From Devosia subaequoris (GTDB lineage Bacteria; Pseudomonadota; Alphaproteobacteria; Rhizobiales; Devosiaceae), in the NCBI RefSeq assembly GCF_014197055.1, contig NZ_JACIEW010000002.1, positions 372,001 to 436,000 on the forward strand: a DNA stretch of 64,000 bases, written 5' to 3'. Made by a program: the position numbers and the translations under genes. Under the pieces are notes generated by a model that saw only the letters and a list, made by a program, of their open reading frames with translations, had not been told where the DNA came from and did no database searches. How positions within the stretch are numbered: the stretch's first letter is position 1; every line of letters begins with the position of its first letter. Of the stretch, positions 1-11,946 are shown in pieces.

Positions 1-11
1 CGGGACACGAC

Positions 12-1721
12 ATGCCAGCACGGATTTCTCGCGCCACTTACGCCGATATGTACGGCCCCACTACGGGTGACCGCGTCCGCCTCGCCGATACCGAACTCTT
101 CATCGAGGTGGAGAAGGACTTCACCACCTATGGCGAAGAGGTCAAATTTGGTGGCGGCAAGGTCATTCGCGACGGCATGGGCCAGTCTCAACGCACCCGC
201 ACAGAGGGCGCCGTCGACACGGTTATCACCAACGCGCTGATCGTCGATCATACCGGAATCTACAAGGCTGATATCGGTCTCAAGAATGGGCTGATCGCCG
301 GCATCGGCAAGGCCGGCAATCCCGATACCCAGCCCAATATCGACATCATCATCGGGCCCTCGACCGAGGCCATTGCCGCCGAAGGCAAGATAGTTACAGC
401 CGGCGGCATGGACGCTCACATCCACTTCATCTGCCCCCAGCAGATCGAGGAAGCGCTGATGAGCGGGGTGACCACCATGCTCGGCGGCGGTTCCGGTCCC
501 GCCCAGGGGACCCTGGCCACCACCTGCACCGGCGCCTGGCATATCGAGCGCATGATCGAAAGCTTCGACGCTTTCCCGATGAACCTGGCGCTCGCCGGCA
601 AGGGCAATGCCGCAGTCGCTGCGCCGCTCGAAGAAATGATCCTTTCCGGCGCCTCATGCCTCAAACTGCATGAAGACTGGGGCACCACCCCGGCGGCCAT
701 CGACAACTGCCTCTCGGTCGCGGACGACTACGATGTGCAGGTGATGATCCACACCGATACGCTCAATGAAAGCGGCTTCGTCGAAGACACTGTCGGCGCC
801 TTCAAGAACCGCACCATCCATGCCTTCCACACCGAAGGCGCAGGGGGCGGGCATGCGCCGGACATTCTCAAGGTTGCGGGCCTGCCCAATGTCATCCCCT
901 CTTCGACCAATCCGACGCGGCCCTACACGGTCAACACCATTGCCGAGCATCTCGACATGCTCATGGTGTGCCACCACCTCGATCAGTCGATCCCCGAGGA
1001 CGTGGCCTTCGCTGAATCGCGCATCCGCAAGGAAACCATCGCCGCCGAGGACATCCTGCACGATATGGGCGCGCTTTCGATCATTGCTTCGGACAGCCAG
1101 GCCATGGGCCGCGTCGGCGAAGTGCTGATCCGCACCTGGCAGACGGCCGACAAGATGAAACGCCAGCGCGGCCGCCTGCCGCAGGAAGCCGGCGACAACG
1201 ATAATCTCCGCGTCAGGCGCTATGTAGCCAAATACACCATCAACCCGGCCATCGCCCATGGCATGAGCCAGCACATCGGCTCGATCGAAGTGGGCAAGCG
1301 GGCGGACCTTGTGCTCTGGAACCCCGCCTTCTTTGGCGTAAAGCCGGAAGTGGTGTTGCTCGGCGGCTCCATTGCGGCCGCCCCGATGGGCGACCCCAAT
1401 GCCTCGATCCCGACGCCCCAGCCCATGCACTACCGCCCCATGTTCGGTGCCTATGGCAAGCTCGTAAGCCGCTCCTCTGTCGTGTTCATTTCCCAGGCCG
1501 CGCATGATGCAGGCCTGCGCAATCGCCTTGGCGTCGATAAGCAATTGCTGCCCGTATCCAACACCCGTGGCGGCATTGGCAAGGCGGCCATGAAGCTCAA
1601 TACAGCGACCCCGAAAATCGACGTGCACCCCGAAACCTACGAGGTCCGCGCCGACGGCGAACTGCTCACCTGCGAGCCCGCAACGGTACTGCCCATGGCG
1701 CAGCGCTATTTCCTGTTCTGA
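12..1721 (+). CDS. ureC: Urease subunit alpha (catalytic subunit)
   Basis: Catalytic subunit of nickel urease, which hydrolyses urea to ammonia and carbamate in the cytoplasm. The 569-residue length is normal for the family. Visible hallmarks are the metal-binding HIHF near residue 136, the [10 protein letters not shown] segment whose lysine is carbamylated to bridge the two nickel ions, and the mobile-flap region MVCHHLDQ with its catalytic histidine. The ATG at 12 begins the conserved N-terminus ([21 protein letters not shown]), so the gene is complete. ureD, ureA and ureB are not in the window and presumably lie upstream. Accessory genes ureE, ureF and ureG follow on the same strand. Confidence 0.98.
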   Translation: MPARISRATYADMYGPTTGDRVRLADTELFIEVEKDFTTYGEEVKFGGGKVIRDGMGQSQRTRTEGAVDTVITNALIVDHTGIYKADIGLKNGLIAGIGKAGNPDTQPNIDIIIGPSTEAIAAEGKIVTAGGMDAHIHFICPQQIEEALMSGVTTMLGGGSGPAQGTLATTCTGAWHIERMIESFDAFPMNLALAGKGNAAVAAPLEEMILSGASCLKLHEDWGTTPAAIDNCLSVADDYDVQVMIHTDTLNESGFVEDTVGAFKNRTIHAFHTEGAGGGHAPDILKVAGLPNVIPSSTNPTRPYTVNTIAEHLDMLMVCHHLDQSIPEDVAFAESRIRKETIAAEDILHDMGALSIIASDSQAMGRVGEVLIRTWQTADKMKRQRGRLPQEAGDNDNLRVRRYVAKYTINPAIAHGMSQHIGSIEVGKRADLVLWNPAFFGVKPEVVLLGGSIAAAPMGDPNASIPTPQPMHYRPMFGAYGKLVSRSSVVFISQAAHDAGLRNRLGVDKQLLPVSNTRGGIGKAAMKLNTATPKIDVHPETYEVRADGELLTCEPATVLPMAQRYFLF

Positions 1722-1905
1722 TGGGAATGGCATCCGGTGCGGAGCCGAGCGGAAAGCCATCCGCACGCCCCGCGCCTAAGGCAGGCTGATCGTTGTACCG
1801 CCTGGGGTTGAGACAAAATGGTGGAACCCTGTCTTCTCGTGAGAATTTCACTCTGTCGTTCCCCCTCCGACAAGATAAACCATGCAAGGACCAAGGAGCC
1901 AGAAC

Positions 1906-2187
1906 ATGCCCTATTTCCAGCGTGATCTCGGGACCCGGCCCCCCTCGCAGCGCAAGCTCTATGCGCTTTACGAACTGACCTACACGCTGATCGATGTGTC
2001 GGCCGCTCTGCTCTTCCTGGTAGGGTCGATCATGTTCTTCTACGATTCGCTCGAAATCCCCGCGATCTGGTGTTTTGTAATTGGATCGGCCTTATTCGCC
2101 TTCAAGCCAATTCTGCGGATTATCCGGGAAATTCACCTTGCCTCGCGAGGAGACTTCGAAGGTCTGGCACAGCGGTTCAATGGATGA
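1906..2187 (+). CDS. YrhK-domain small membrane protein
   Basis: A 93-residue protein with two predicted membrane helices (roughly residues 22-45 and 51-70) and a C-terminal basic segment. The pattern, including the YELTYTLIDVSAALLFLVGS and FKPILRIIREIHLA segments, resembles the YrhK family, whose function is unknown. An upstream in-frame ATG at 1882 exists, but AAGGAG sits about 10 bases before the ATG at 1906, which I take as the start. It lies between ureC and ureE on the same strand and may be co-transcribed. A link to urea or ammonium handling is only suggested by position. Confidence 0.7.
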   Translation: MPYFQRDLGTRPPSQRKLYALYELTYTLIDVSAALLFLVGSIMFFYDSLEIPAIWCFVIGSALFAFKPILRIIREIHLASRGDFEGLAQRFNG

Positions 2188-2278
2188 TTGGTCAGCAGAG
2201 ATTGTCTCTCCCCGCAAACGCCATGATTATGGGGGTGCAATGATTGCCCTGCGTCCCCTGCCGCCAAAGGACACGTCC

Positions 2279-2701
2279 ATGCTCTCGCCAAAAGCCCTGC
2301 TTGCCGCCGGATTTTCTTTCCTCGCCCCTTTGGCGGCCGTCGCCCAAGGCGATGTCACCACACTCGCCACAGTGCCGACGACGCCTGCAGCTTCCGCTGC
2401 GCTGACCCTGACACTGGAAAGCGTCAGCAATATCGAGCGCCGCACAATCAGCTATCTCTGCGACGACGATTCTGCGTTGAGCGTGCAATACATCAACGCT
2501 GCCCCCAATTTCCTGGCCATCGTACCGGTTGACGGCCAGAGTCTGGTCTTCGCCACGACGCTTTCAGCATCGGGTGCGCGCTATGTCTCCGGGCCCTATG
2601 AATGGTGGAGCCATCAAGACGAAGCCACCTTGCGCGATCTCATGCAGGACGAGGATGCCGCACCGCTGGCGACCTGCACAGAAGCCAGCAACACGCCCTG
2701 A
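2279..2701 (+). CDS. Secreted MliC-like (C-type lysozyme inhibitor fold) protein
   Basis: A 140-residue protein with a clear signal peptide (MLSPKALLAAGFSFLAPLAA followed by a VAQG cleavage region), so probably periplasmic or lipid-independent secreted. The mature part has the MliC/PliC pattern: a cysteine in YLCDDDSALSVQY, a SGARY motif, then YEWWSHQDEATL and a late cysteine (ATCTEA) that could pair with the first. MliC-family proteins inhibit C-type lysozymes. In-frame starts at 2081 and 2240 are possible, but only 2279 places the signal peptide at the N-terminus. It is embedded in the ure gene cluster. Confidence 0.6.
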   Translation: MLSPKALLAAGFSFLAPLAAVAQGDVTTLATVPTTPAASAALTLTLESVSNIERRTISYLCDDDSALSVQYINAAPNFLAIVPVDGQSLVFATTLSASGARYVSGPYEWWSHQDEATLRDLMQDEDAAPLATCTEASNTP

Positions 2702-2709
2702 GTGTTGCT

Positions 2710-3297
2710 GTGGACCCCGACGTTTCGGCTGAACTGTTTCCGCATGTGCGCATCGTCATGGGCACGGTTATCGGCCTGGCCATTACCCGGCTGCTGATGA
2801 CAATAGCTGGCATCATCCAGCATCCGCATCGTGGCAAAGTCTCGGCCCTGCATATGCTTTGGATCGGCTCCTTGCTGCTTGAGCTGGTGCTGTTTTGGTG
2901 GTGGGAATTTGCACTGCATAGGATGCAGATCTGGAATTTCGGCATTGTCCTGTTCATCCTGACCTATGCCATTACCCTCTTCCTGATCGCGGCCCTGCTC
3001 TCCCCCGATAGCGTCTCCGAGTACAAAGGCTATGAGGACTTCTTCCTTAAGCGTCGCCATTGGTTCTTTGGCCTCCTGGGCGCAACCTTTGTCCTCGACA
3101 CCATCGACACCCTGATCAAGGGACAGGCCCATTGGAGCCGGTTCGATTGGAGCTATTTTGGCCAGGTCCCGGTAGGACTGGCGCTGTGTATCTTCGCCTG
3201 GCGCCATGCAGACCGACGCTTGCACCTGGGCATCGTCGCAGTGCACATCACCTATCAGCTCTTCCTCATCTTCCGTTTCTTTACCACGATCAGTTAG
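2710..3297 (+). CDS. Hypothetical polytopic membrane protein
   Basis: About 195 residues with five or six hydrophobic segments (for example VMGTVIGLAITRLLMTIAGI, HMLWIGSLLLELVLFWWW, IVLFILTYAITLFLIAALL, WFFGLLGATFVLDTI). No family is recognised with confidence. The reading frame is open from 2602, but that part overlaps the preceding gene. The GTG at 2710, just after that gene's stop, gives a compact protein beginning MDPDVSAELFPHVRIVMG; an ATG at 2758 is the alternative. It lies between the MliC-like gene and ureE, only 7 bases before ureE. Its role is unknown. Confidence 0.55.
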   Translation: MDPDVSAELFPHVRIVMGTVIGLAITRLLMTIAGIIQHPHRGKVSALHMLWIGSLLLELVLFWWWEFALHRMQIWNFGIVLFILTYAITLFLIAALLSPDSVSEYKGYEDFFLKRRHWFFGLLGATFVLDTIDTLIKGQAHWSRFDWSYFGQVPVGLALCIFAWRHADRRLHLGIVAVHITYQLFLIFRFFTTIS

Positions 3298-3304
3298 TTC
3301 CCCC

Positions 3305-3778
3305 ATGCTCCGTGCCACTGCCCATTTGCCCGCCGATCACGGCAAGTCCCCAATCATCGACACCATCACGTTGGCTCATGACGAGCGGCGGCTGCGACGC
3401 AAATTGCTGACCGGCGCCAAAGGCACTGAAGTCATGGTGGATTTCCCCAGCACGGTGACGCTGGATCATAACGGGGCGCTGGAACTGGAGAGCGGCGAAC
3501 TGGTCTGCGTGCTGGCGGCCCAAGAGCCTCTTTATGAAATTCGCGCCCGGGATGCCGGCCATTTGCTGCGCCTCGCCTGGCATATCGGTAATCGCCACAC
3601 TCCGGCGCAACTGGAGCCCGACCGCATCCTGATCAAGCGCGATCATGTGCTCAAGACCATGCTGGAAGGCCTGGGCGCCAGCGTGACCAATATCACCGAA
3701 CCCTTCTTCGCCGAACATGGCGCCTATCACAGCCATGCCCACGGCGATGGCGGCCACGCGCTGTTGAACCGCAAGTGA
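3305..3778 (+). CDS. ureE: Urease accessory protein UreE (nickel chaperone)
   Basis: UreE binds nickel and delivers it to the UreDFG-apourease complex. The 157-residue product has the N-terminal peptide-binding domain (LTLAHDERRLRRKLLT-type region), the central LAWHIGNRH motif containing the conserved metal-binding histidine, and a C-terminal His-rich tail (HGAYHSHAHGDGGH) typical of nickel storage. The ATG at 3305 starts this form; the longer open frame overlaps the preceding gene. The stop codon overlaps the GTG start of ureF, indicating translational coupling. Confidence 0.93.
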   Translation: MLRATAHLPADHGKSPIIDTITLAHDERRLRRKLLTGAKGTEVMVDFPSTVTLDHNGALELESGELVCVLAAQEPLYEIRARDAGHLLRLAWHIGNRHTPAQLEPDRILIKRDHVLKTMLEGLGASVTNITEPFFAEHGAYHSHAHGDGGHALLNRK

Positions 3779-4431
3779 GCGCCGATCTGCAAAAACTGCT
3801 GACTTGGATGTCGCCAGCGTTTCCCGTGGGGGCCTTTGCCTGGTCTGCTGGCCTCGAGACTGCCATAGCGCAGGGTGCCGTGTCCGACCGCGTGACCACG
3901 CAGGACTGGATTTCCGGCGTCTTGCATCACGGCAGTCTCAAGACAGATGCGATCTTGCTCGCCCATGCCCATAAAGCCCATGCAGACAAAGCAAAGCTGG
4001 CCGAACTGGCCGATCTCTGCCTGGCCCTGACCGCCGCCCAGGAGCGGCACGCCGAAACCACCATCACCGGCAAGGCTTTCGCGCTGGCCAGCGCCGCCTG
4101 GCCGACCGCTGCGCCGGTGCCCCTGCCCGAGCCCAGCCCCTACCCCATCACTGTCGGCGCATTGGCCGGCGCGCATGGCATCGACCGCCGCGACACGCTG
4201 ATCGCCTTCCTCACCACCTCAATCCATAGCCAGGTGTCCGTCGCCGTGCGCCTCGTTCCCATTGGGCAGAATGACGGTCTGGCGACCATGGCCGCGCTGG
4301 AGCCGGCCATCGCGCAAGCAGCCGATCTGTGCCTTCATGCCGCACTGGATGATATTGGCAGCGTGGCCTATGGCGCAGATATTGCCCAGATGCAGCACGA
4401 GACCCTGACAACGAGGATTTTCCGGTCATGA
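3775..4431 (+). CDS. ureF: Urease accessory protein UreF
   Basis: UreF is part of the UreDFG activation complex and gates the GTPase activity of UreG during nickel insertion. The 218-residue length is typical. Recognisable features are LLTWMSPAFPVGAFAWSAGL near the N-terminus, the WISGVLHHG and LCLALTAAQERHAET segments, and a C-terminal region ending in TRIFRS. Translation begins at a GTG overlapping the ureE stop. Its own stop overlaps the ATG of the next gene (ATGA), so ureE-ureF-DUF3995 look translationally coupled. Confidence 0.93.
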   Translation: MSADLQKLLTWMSPAFPVGAFAWSAGLETAIAQGAVSDRVTTQDWISGVLHHGSLKTDAILLAHAHKAHADKAKLAELADLCLALTAAQERHAETTITGKAFALASAAWPTAAPVPLPEPSPYPITVGALAGAHGIDRRDTLIAFLTTSIHSQVSVAVRLVPIGQNDGLATMAALEPAIAQAADLCLHAALDDIGSVAYGADIAQMQHETLTTRIFRS

Positions 4432-4859
4432 ACATGCTTTTCGCCTCCCTCATGTTCATCGGCCTGTTCGCTGTCTCGATAGCCCATCTGATGTGGGCCT
4501 TCGGACGAACCTGGCCCATCCGCGACGAGAAACTGCTGGCTCAGACCGTCGTGGGCTTCAAGAATATCGAACGTATGCCGCCAAGACTGGCCTCGCTGGC
4601 CGTCGCCGCGGCCACTTTCACCGCCGGTTGTTTTGCCCTGGCCTTGGCGGATCAGGACAGCGGCGGCTGGCCACTCAATCTGGCCGGGCTTGGCTTCGCC
4701 GCCGTGTTTCTCGCCCGCGGCATCATCGGCTATACGTCGTGGTGGGCCGGACTGACGCCCGAACCCAATTTCCGCGTCAATGACCGCCGGGTCTATTCCC
4801 CGCTCTGCCTGTTCCTGGGGCTCGGCTTTCTGGTACTCATCTATCTGCGTCTCACCTGA
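4428..4859 (+). CDS. DUF3995-type small membrane protein in urease operon
   Basis: A 143-residue protein with four predicted membrane helices (starting at about residues 4, 55, 82 and 122). The segments [13 protein letters not shown] and [20 protein letters not shown], followed by [13 protein letters not shown], match my recollection of DUF3995 proteins. The function is unknown. It overlaps ureF by four bases (ATGA) and is followed after 20 bases by ureG, so it is almost certainly translated with the urease accessory genes. A role in nickel or urea transport is possible but unsupported by motif. Confidence 0.7.
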   Translation: MNMLFASLMFIGLFAVSIAHLMWAFGRTWPIRDEKLLAQTVVGFKNIERMPPRLASLAVAAATFTAGCFALALADQDSGGWPLNLAGLGFAAVFLARGIIGYTSWWAGLTPEPNFRVNDRRVYSPLCLFLGLGFLVLIYLRLT

Positions 4860-4879
4860 CCACACACACGGAGCAAGTC

Positions 4880-5512
4880 ATGTCCAAGAGCCTCAACGGA
4901 CCCCTGCGTATCGGCATTGGCGGGCCTGTCGGCTCGGGCAAGACCACCCTGTGTGAAATGCTGCTCAAGGCCATGCGCGAACGCTATTCCATGGCCGTGG
5001 TCACCAACGACATCTACACCCAGGAAGACGCGCTGATCCTCTCGCGCGTTCAGGCGATTTCCGAGGATCGCATTGTCGGCGTGGAAACTGGCGGCTGCCC
5101 GCATACGGCAATCCGCGAGGACGCCTCGCTGAACCTGGCCGCGATTGACGATCTCAACCGCAAATTTCCCGATCTCGACATTATCCTGATCGAGAGTGGC
5201 GGCGACAATCTGGCGGCCACCTTCTCGCCCGATCTGGCCGACCTGACCATTTATGTGATTTCAGTCGCCCAGGGCGAAAAGATCCCGCGCAAGGGCGGCC
5301 CGGCGATTTCCCGCTCGGACCTGCTGGTCGTCACCCACACGGACCTGGCGCCCTATGTCGGCGCCAGCCTCGAAGTGATGGAAAGCGATACCCAGAAGGT
5401 GCGCGACGGCCGGCCCTACGTGTTCACCGACTTGTTGCGCCGCGAAAGCCTCGACCAGATCATCGGTTTTATCGAAAAGCACGGCGGTTTCGTTGCCGAG
5501 GCGGCGGAATAG
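4880..5512 (+). CDS. ureG: Urease accessory protein UreG (GTPase)
   Basis: SIMIBI-class GTPase that powers nickel insertion into urease. The 210 residues include the P-loop [15 protein letters not shown] near residue 14, the switch-like [12 protein letters not shown], the invariant metal-binding [15 protein letters not shown] (Cys-Pro-His motif), and the ESGGDNL and VTHTDLAP (guanine-specificity) elements. GGAGC precedes the ATG at 4880. The gene ends 13 bases from the convergent end of glgX, and no terminator is evident between them. Confidence 0.97.
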   Translation: MSKSLNGPLRIGIGGPVGSGKTTLCEMLLKAMRERYSMAVVTNDIYTQEDALILSRVQAISEDRIVGVETGGCPHTAIREDASLNLAAIDDLNRKFPDLDIILIESGGDNLAATFSPDLADLTIYVISVAQGEKIPRKGGPAISRSDLLVVTHTDLAPYVGASLEVMESDTQKVRDGRPYVFTDLLRRESLDQIIGFIEKHGGFVAEAAE

Positions 5513-5525
5513 GGTCGAATTAGCC

Positions 5526-7529
5526 CTAACTCTCCGGCCGCGTCAGCGCCACGACAGACCTCGGCGGCAGTGTTGCCGTGCCTTCAGTGAAGGCCACTTC
5601 GAACGACTGGTCAGACTGGATGCCGACGGCCCAGTCTCCTTCCGGCAGGCGCGCCACCACCGGCTCGACGCGGCGGTTGAACCAGACCAGCACGTCATCG
5701 TCCTTGTGGCGCAAATGCATGCCCAGCACCGAGGCGCCGCCTTCGTTCCAGTCGGCCTCAGTCATTTCGCGCCCGTCGGGATGCAACCACACCACGTCGC
5801 GAACGCCGTTGCGTTCCTGACCGGTTAGCCAGTGATCATGACTCACTGCTGGATGCGTCTTGCGGAAACTCTTCAGCGCTCTGACGAAATCCACCAGCGC
5901 CCCGTCTCCACTTTCCCAATCGACCCAAGTGATCTCGTTGTCCTGGGCATAGGCATTGTTATTGCCCAACTGGGTTCGATACATCTCGTCACCCTGCTGA
6001 ATCAGGGGCGTGCCGCGGGAGAAGAACAAGGTCGCCAGCAATGCCCGCACGTCGCGCCTGCGGGCATGATTGATCGCTTCGTCGTCCGTTTCGCCCTCAA
6101 CCCCGCAATTCCATGAGGAATTGTGGTTGTGTCCGTCGCGATTGTTCTCGCCATTCGCCTCATTGTGCTTGTCGTGATAGCTGACCAGATCGCGCAGGGT
6201 GAAGCCGTCATGCACTGCCAGCATGTTGACGCCGGCACTGGGCTTGCGCCCCTCCACATCGAAGATCTCCGCCGATCCGGCAACCTTGCTGGCCAGCGCC
6301 CCGATCTTGCCGTTTTCGCCCCTCCAAAAGGCGCGAACCTCGTCGCGATAAGTGTCGTTGTGCTCCGCAAATTCCTTGCCGAACTTGCCCAGGCCGTAGC
6401 CGCCTGGACCCGGATCCCACGGCTCAGCCACCAGGATCGCCTTTTTCAGCACCGGATCGGCCTTGATCTTCTTCAGCATCTCGGCTTCCGGGTTGAACCC
6501 CGGATCGCGGCCCAGAATGGTTGCCAGGTCAAAGCGGAATCCGGAAACCCCCAGCTCTTCGACATAATAGCGCAGACTTTCGATCACCAGCCGTTGCACG
6601 GCAGGATGATCGCAGCGCAGCGTGTTGCCGGTGCCGGTATCGTTCACCAACTGCTTTTTGCCATCCACCTCGACCCAGCGATAATAGGTCTGCGGGTCGA
6701 GCCCCATCATGGAGAGGATCGGGCCCTCGCTGTCGCCCTCGCCGGTGTGGTTATAGACGACGTCCAGGATCACCGAGATGCCGGCCTTGCGATAGACGTC
6801 CGTCATCACCCGCATCTCCTGCGGTCCGCGCGGCGCCAGGCGCGGGTCCACCGCGAAATACGCCACCGGGTTGTAACCCCACGCATTGGTGAGCCCGAGC
6901 TGGGGCAGATGCCCCTCATCGATCCAGGCCGCCGTCGGCATGAGTTGGATGGTGTCGACGCCCAGATGCTTGAAATGATCAATCACCCGCCGTGTCGTTA
7001 ACCCAGCCATTGTGCCGCGCAGCGGCCCCTGCACGCTCGGATGGCGCATGGTAAAACCACGCACATTGAGTTCGTAGTAGAGGCTTGGCGACTTCTTGCG
7101 CGGCAGCGCCGGGTCATTGCCGCCGCCCGGCACAATGGCCTTGGGCACCAGCTCGGCGGTATCCACCGCATCCTCGCGCGCCAGCCGCAGGCGCGGCGAA
7201 CGCACGAACACCCGGTCGAGATGGCGCGCATAAGGATCAACCAAGAGCTTGTTGGGATCGAAAAAGAGCCCCTGATCGGGATCATAGGGGCCATCGGCCC
7301 GCAGCCCATAACGCGCGCCGGGCCTGACATTGGCAATCAGCCCCGCATGCACATTGTCTTCATGTACGTCGAGTTCGAAGCGCTCAATCTCCTTGTCCTG
7401 CTCGTCGAACAGGCACACCCAAATTGCGCTGGCGCCCTCTGAGTAGACGGCAAAATTGACACCCTCCGCAGTCGCGACGGCGCCAAGCTGATCCGCGCGC
7501 CCGCGATGGGGCACCAGTTCCGGTTTCAT
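5526..7529 (-). CDS. glgX: Glycogen debranching protein GlgX
   Basis: Isoamylase-type debranching enzyme (GH13) that hydrolyses alpha-1,6 branches of phosphorylase-trimmed glycogen. The 667-residue form starts at the ATG at 7529 (MKPELVPHRG), 13 bases past the pgm stop; the longer open frame runs into pgm. An N-terminal CBM48-like region is followed by the catalytic barrel with GFRFDLATILG (nucleophile Asp), AEPWDPG (acid/base Glu) and NMLAVHDGFTLRDLVSYHDK (third Asp). The segment ENNRDGHNHNSSWNCGVEG is typical of GlgX. It is the last gene of the minus-strand glycogen operon. Confidence 0.95.
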   Translation of the reverse strand: MKPELVPHRGRADQLGAVATAEGVNFAVYSEGASAIWVCLFDEQDKEIERFELDVHEDNVHAGLIANVRPGARYGLRADGPYDPDQGLFFDPNKLLVDPYARHLDRVFVRSPRLRLAREDAVDTAELVPKAIVPGGGNDPALPRKKSPSLYYELNVRGFTMRHPSVQGPLRGTMAGLTTRRVIDHFKHLGVDTIQLMPTAAWIDEGHLPQLGLTNAWGYNPVAYFAVDPRLAPRGPQEMRVMTDVYRKAGISVILDVVYNHTGEGDSEGPILSMMGLDPQTYYRWVEVDGKKQLVNDTGTGNTLRCDHPAVQRLVIESLRYYVEELGVSGFRFDLATILGRDPGFNPEAEMLKKIKADPVLKKAILVAEPWDPGPGGYGLGKFGKEFAEHNDTYRDEVRAFWRGENGKIGALASKVAGSAEIFDVEGRKPSAGVNMLAVHDGFTLRDLVSYHDKHNEANGENNRDGHNHNSSWNCGVEGETDDEAINHARRRDVRALLATLFFSRGTPLIQQGDEMYRTQLGNNNAYAQDNEITWVDWESGDGALVDFVRALKSFRKTHPAVSHDHWLTGQERNGVRDVVWLHPDGREMTEADWNEGGASVLGMHLRHKDDDVLVWFNRRVEPVVARLPEGDWAVGIQSDQSFEVAFTEGTATLPPRSVVALTRPES

Positions 7530-7542
7530 CGACAGAGCCTGT

Positions 7543-10617
<3,075 letters not shown>

Positions 10618-10621
<4 letters not shown>

Positions 10622-11889
10622 CGATCCGCCAGATATTTGTTGATCATGGCCTGGGTTATCAGCGTCACGCCCTCGTCGGACCGGCGGAACCACGTCGCAT
10701 CGAATTCCGGATCTTCACCCACCACCAGGCCTTCGGGGATGTTAACGCCGCGATCGATAACAACCTTTTTCAGCCGAGCATTGCGACCGACATCGCAATA
10801 AGGCAGCACCACCGCCTCCTCGAGCATGGAATAGGAATGTACCCGGCTGCCAGTTGAAAGCAGTGTGCGCTGCAGATGCCCTCCCGAGATGATGCAATCG
10901 CCCGATACCAGAGAATTGACAGCCGAGCCGCGGCGCCCGTCGAAATCGTGCACGAACTTGGCTGGCGGCGTAATCTCGGCATAGGTCCAGATCGGCCAGT
11001 CGCGATCGTAAAGATCAAGCTGTGGCTTGATATCGGTGAGGTCGATAGACGCTTTCCAATAGGCGTCGATCGTGCCCACATCGCGCCAGTAACTGACCTC
11101 TTCATTACTCGAGCGCACGCAGGAGCGTGGGAAACGATGCGCCCAGGCGGTGCCGTTCTTGACGATATAGGGGATGATATCCTTGCCGAAGTCGCGATTG
11201 GACCCTTCGGTCGCCGCGTCGCGCTTTAGTTGCTCCATCAAAAAGCGCGTCTCGAACACATAGATGCCCATCGATGCCAGCGCCATGTCCGGCTTGTCGG
11301 GAATGCCCGGAGGGTCCTTGGGCTTTTCAACGAAATCGACCACACGATCACGGCCATCGACATGCATCACGCCGAACCCGACGGCTTCCATGCGCGGCAC
11401 TTCGAGACACCCGATGGTCACGTCCGCGCCTGTATCCACATGCTGGCGGAGCATGATCTCGTAGTCCATCTTGTAGATGTGGTCGCCCGCCAGGATGACG
11501 ATATAACGAGCCCCTGAGTCCTCGATAATGTCCATGTTCTGGTACACCGCATCGGCGGTGCCGGCATACCACATGTCCTCGCGCACCCGCTGGCTGGCGG
11601 GCAGCACATCAAAGCTCTCATTGCGCTCGGGACGCAGGAAGTTCCACCCGCGCGACAAATGGCGGATCAGGGAATGCGCCTGATATTGCGTCGCCACTGA
11701 AATGCGGCGAATGCCCGAATTGATGGCATTGGACAGCGCAAAGTCGATGATGCGCGACTTGCCGCCAAAATACACCGCCGGCTTGGCACGCCGGTCGGTC
11801 AGCTCCATCAGGCGCGTGCCGCGCCCTCCCGCCAGCACATAGGCCATTGCCTCACGCGCCAGGGGCGACGGTACTCGATAATCAGCCAT
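10618..11889 (-). CDS. glgC: Glucose-1-phosphate adenylyltransferase
   Basis: Makes ADP-glucose from glucose-1-phosphate and ATP, the committed and usually allosterically regulated step of glycogen synthesis. The 423 residues show the nucleotidyltransferase signature [20 protein letters not shown], the effector/substrate region [32 protein letters not shown], and a C-terminal left-handed beta-helix region ([25 protein letters not shown]). It starts at the ATG at 11889, 57 bases downstream of glgB, and its stop overlaps the glgA start. Confidence 0.97.
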
Positions 11890-11946
11890 GTTATTTCCCT
11901 CCGCTTGAGCCCGGCTTCTGCCGGGTCTTATCTCACCCGAGCCGCG

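Noticed and set aside
654..1766. Long antisense open frame (370 codons) opposite ureC
   Set aside because: Codon-bias shadow of a GC-rich gene; no family resemblance, and ureC is unmistakable in the other strand.
1737..1766. GTGCGGA/TCCGCAC inverted repeat after ureC as a terminator
   Set aside because: Long loop and no T tract; ure accessory genes continue on the same strand.
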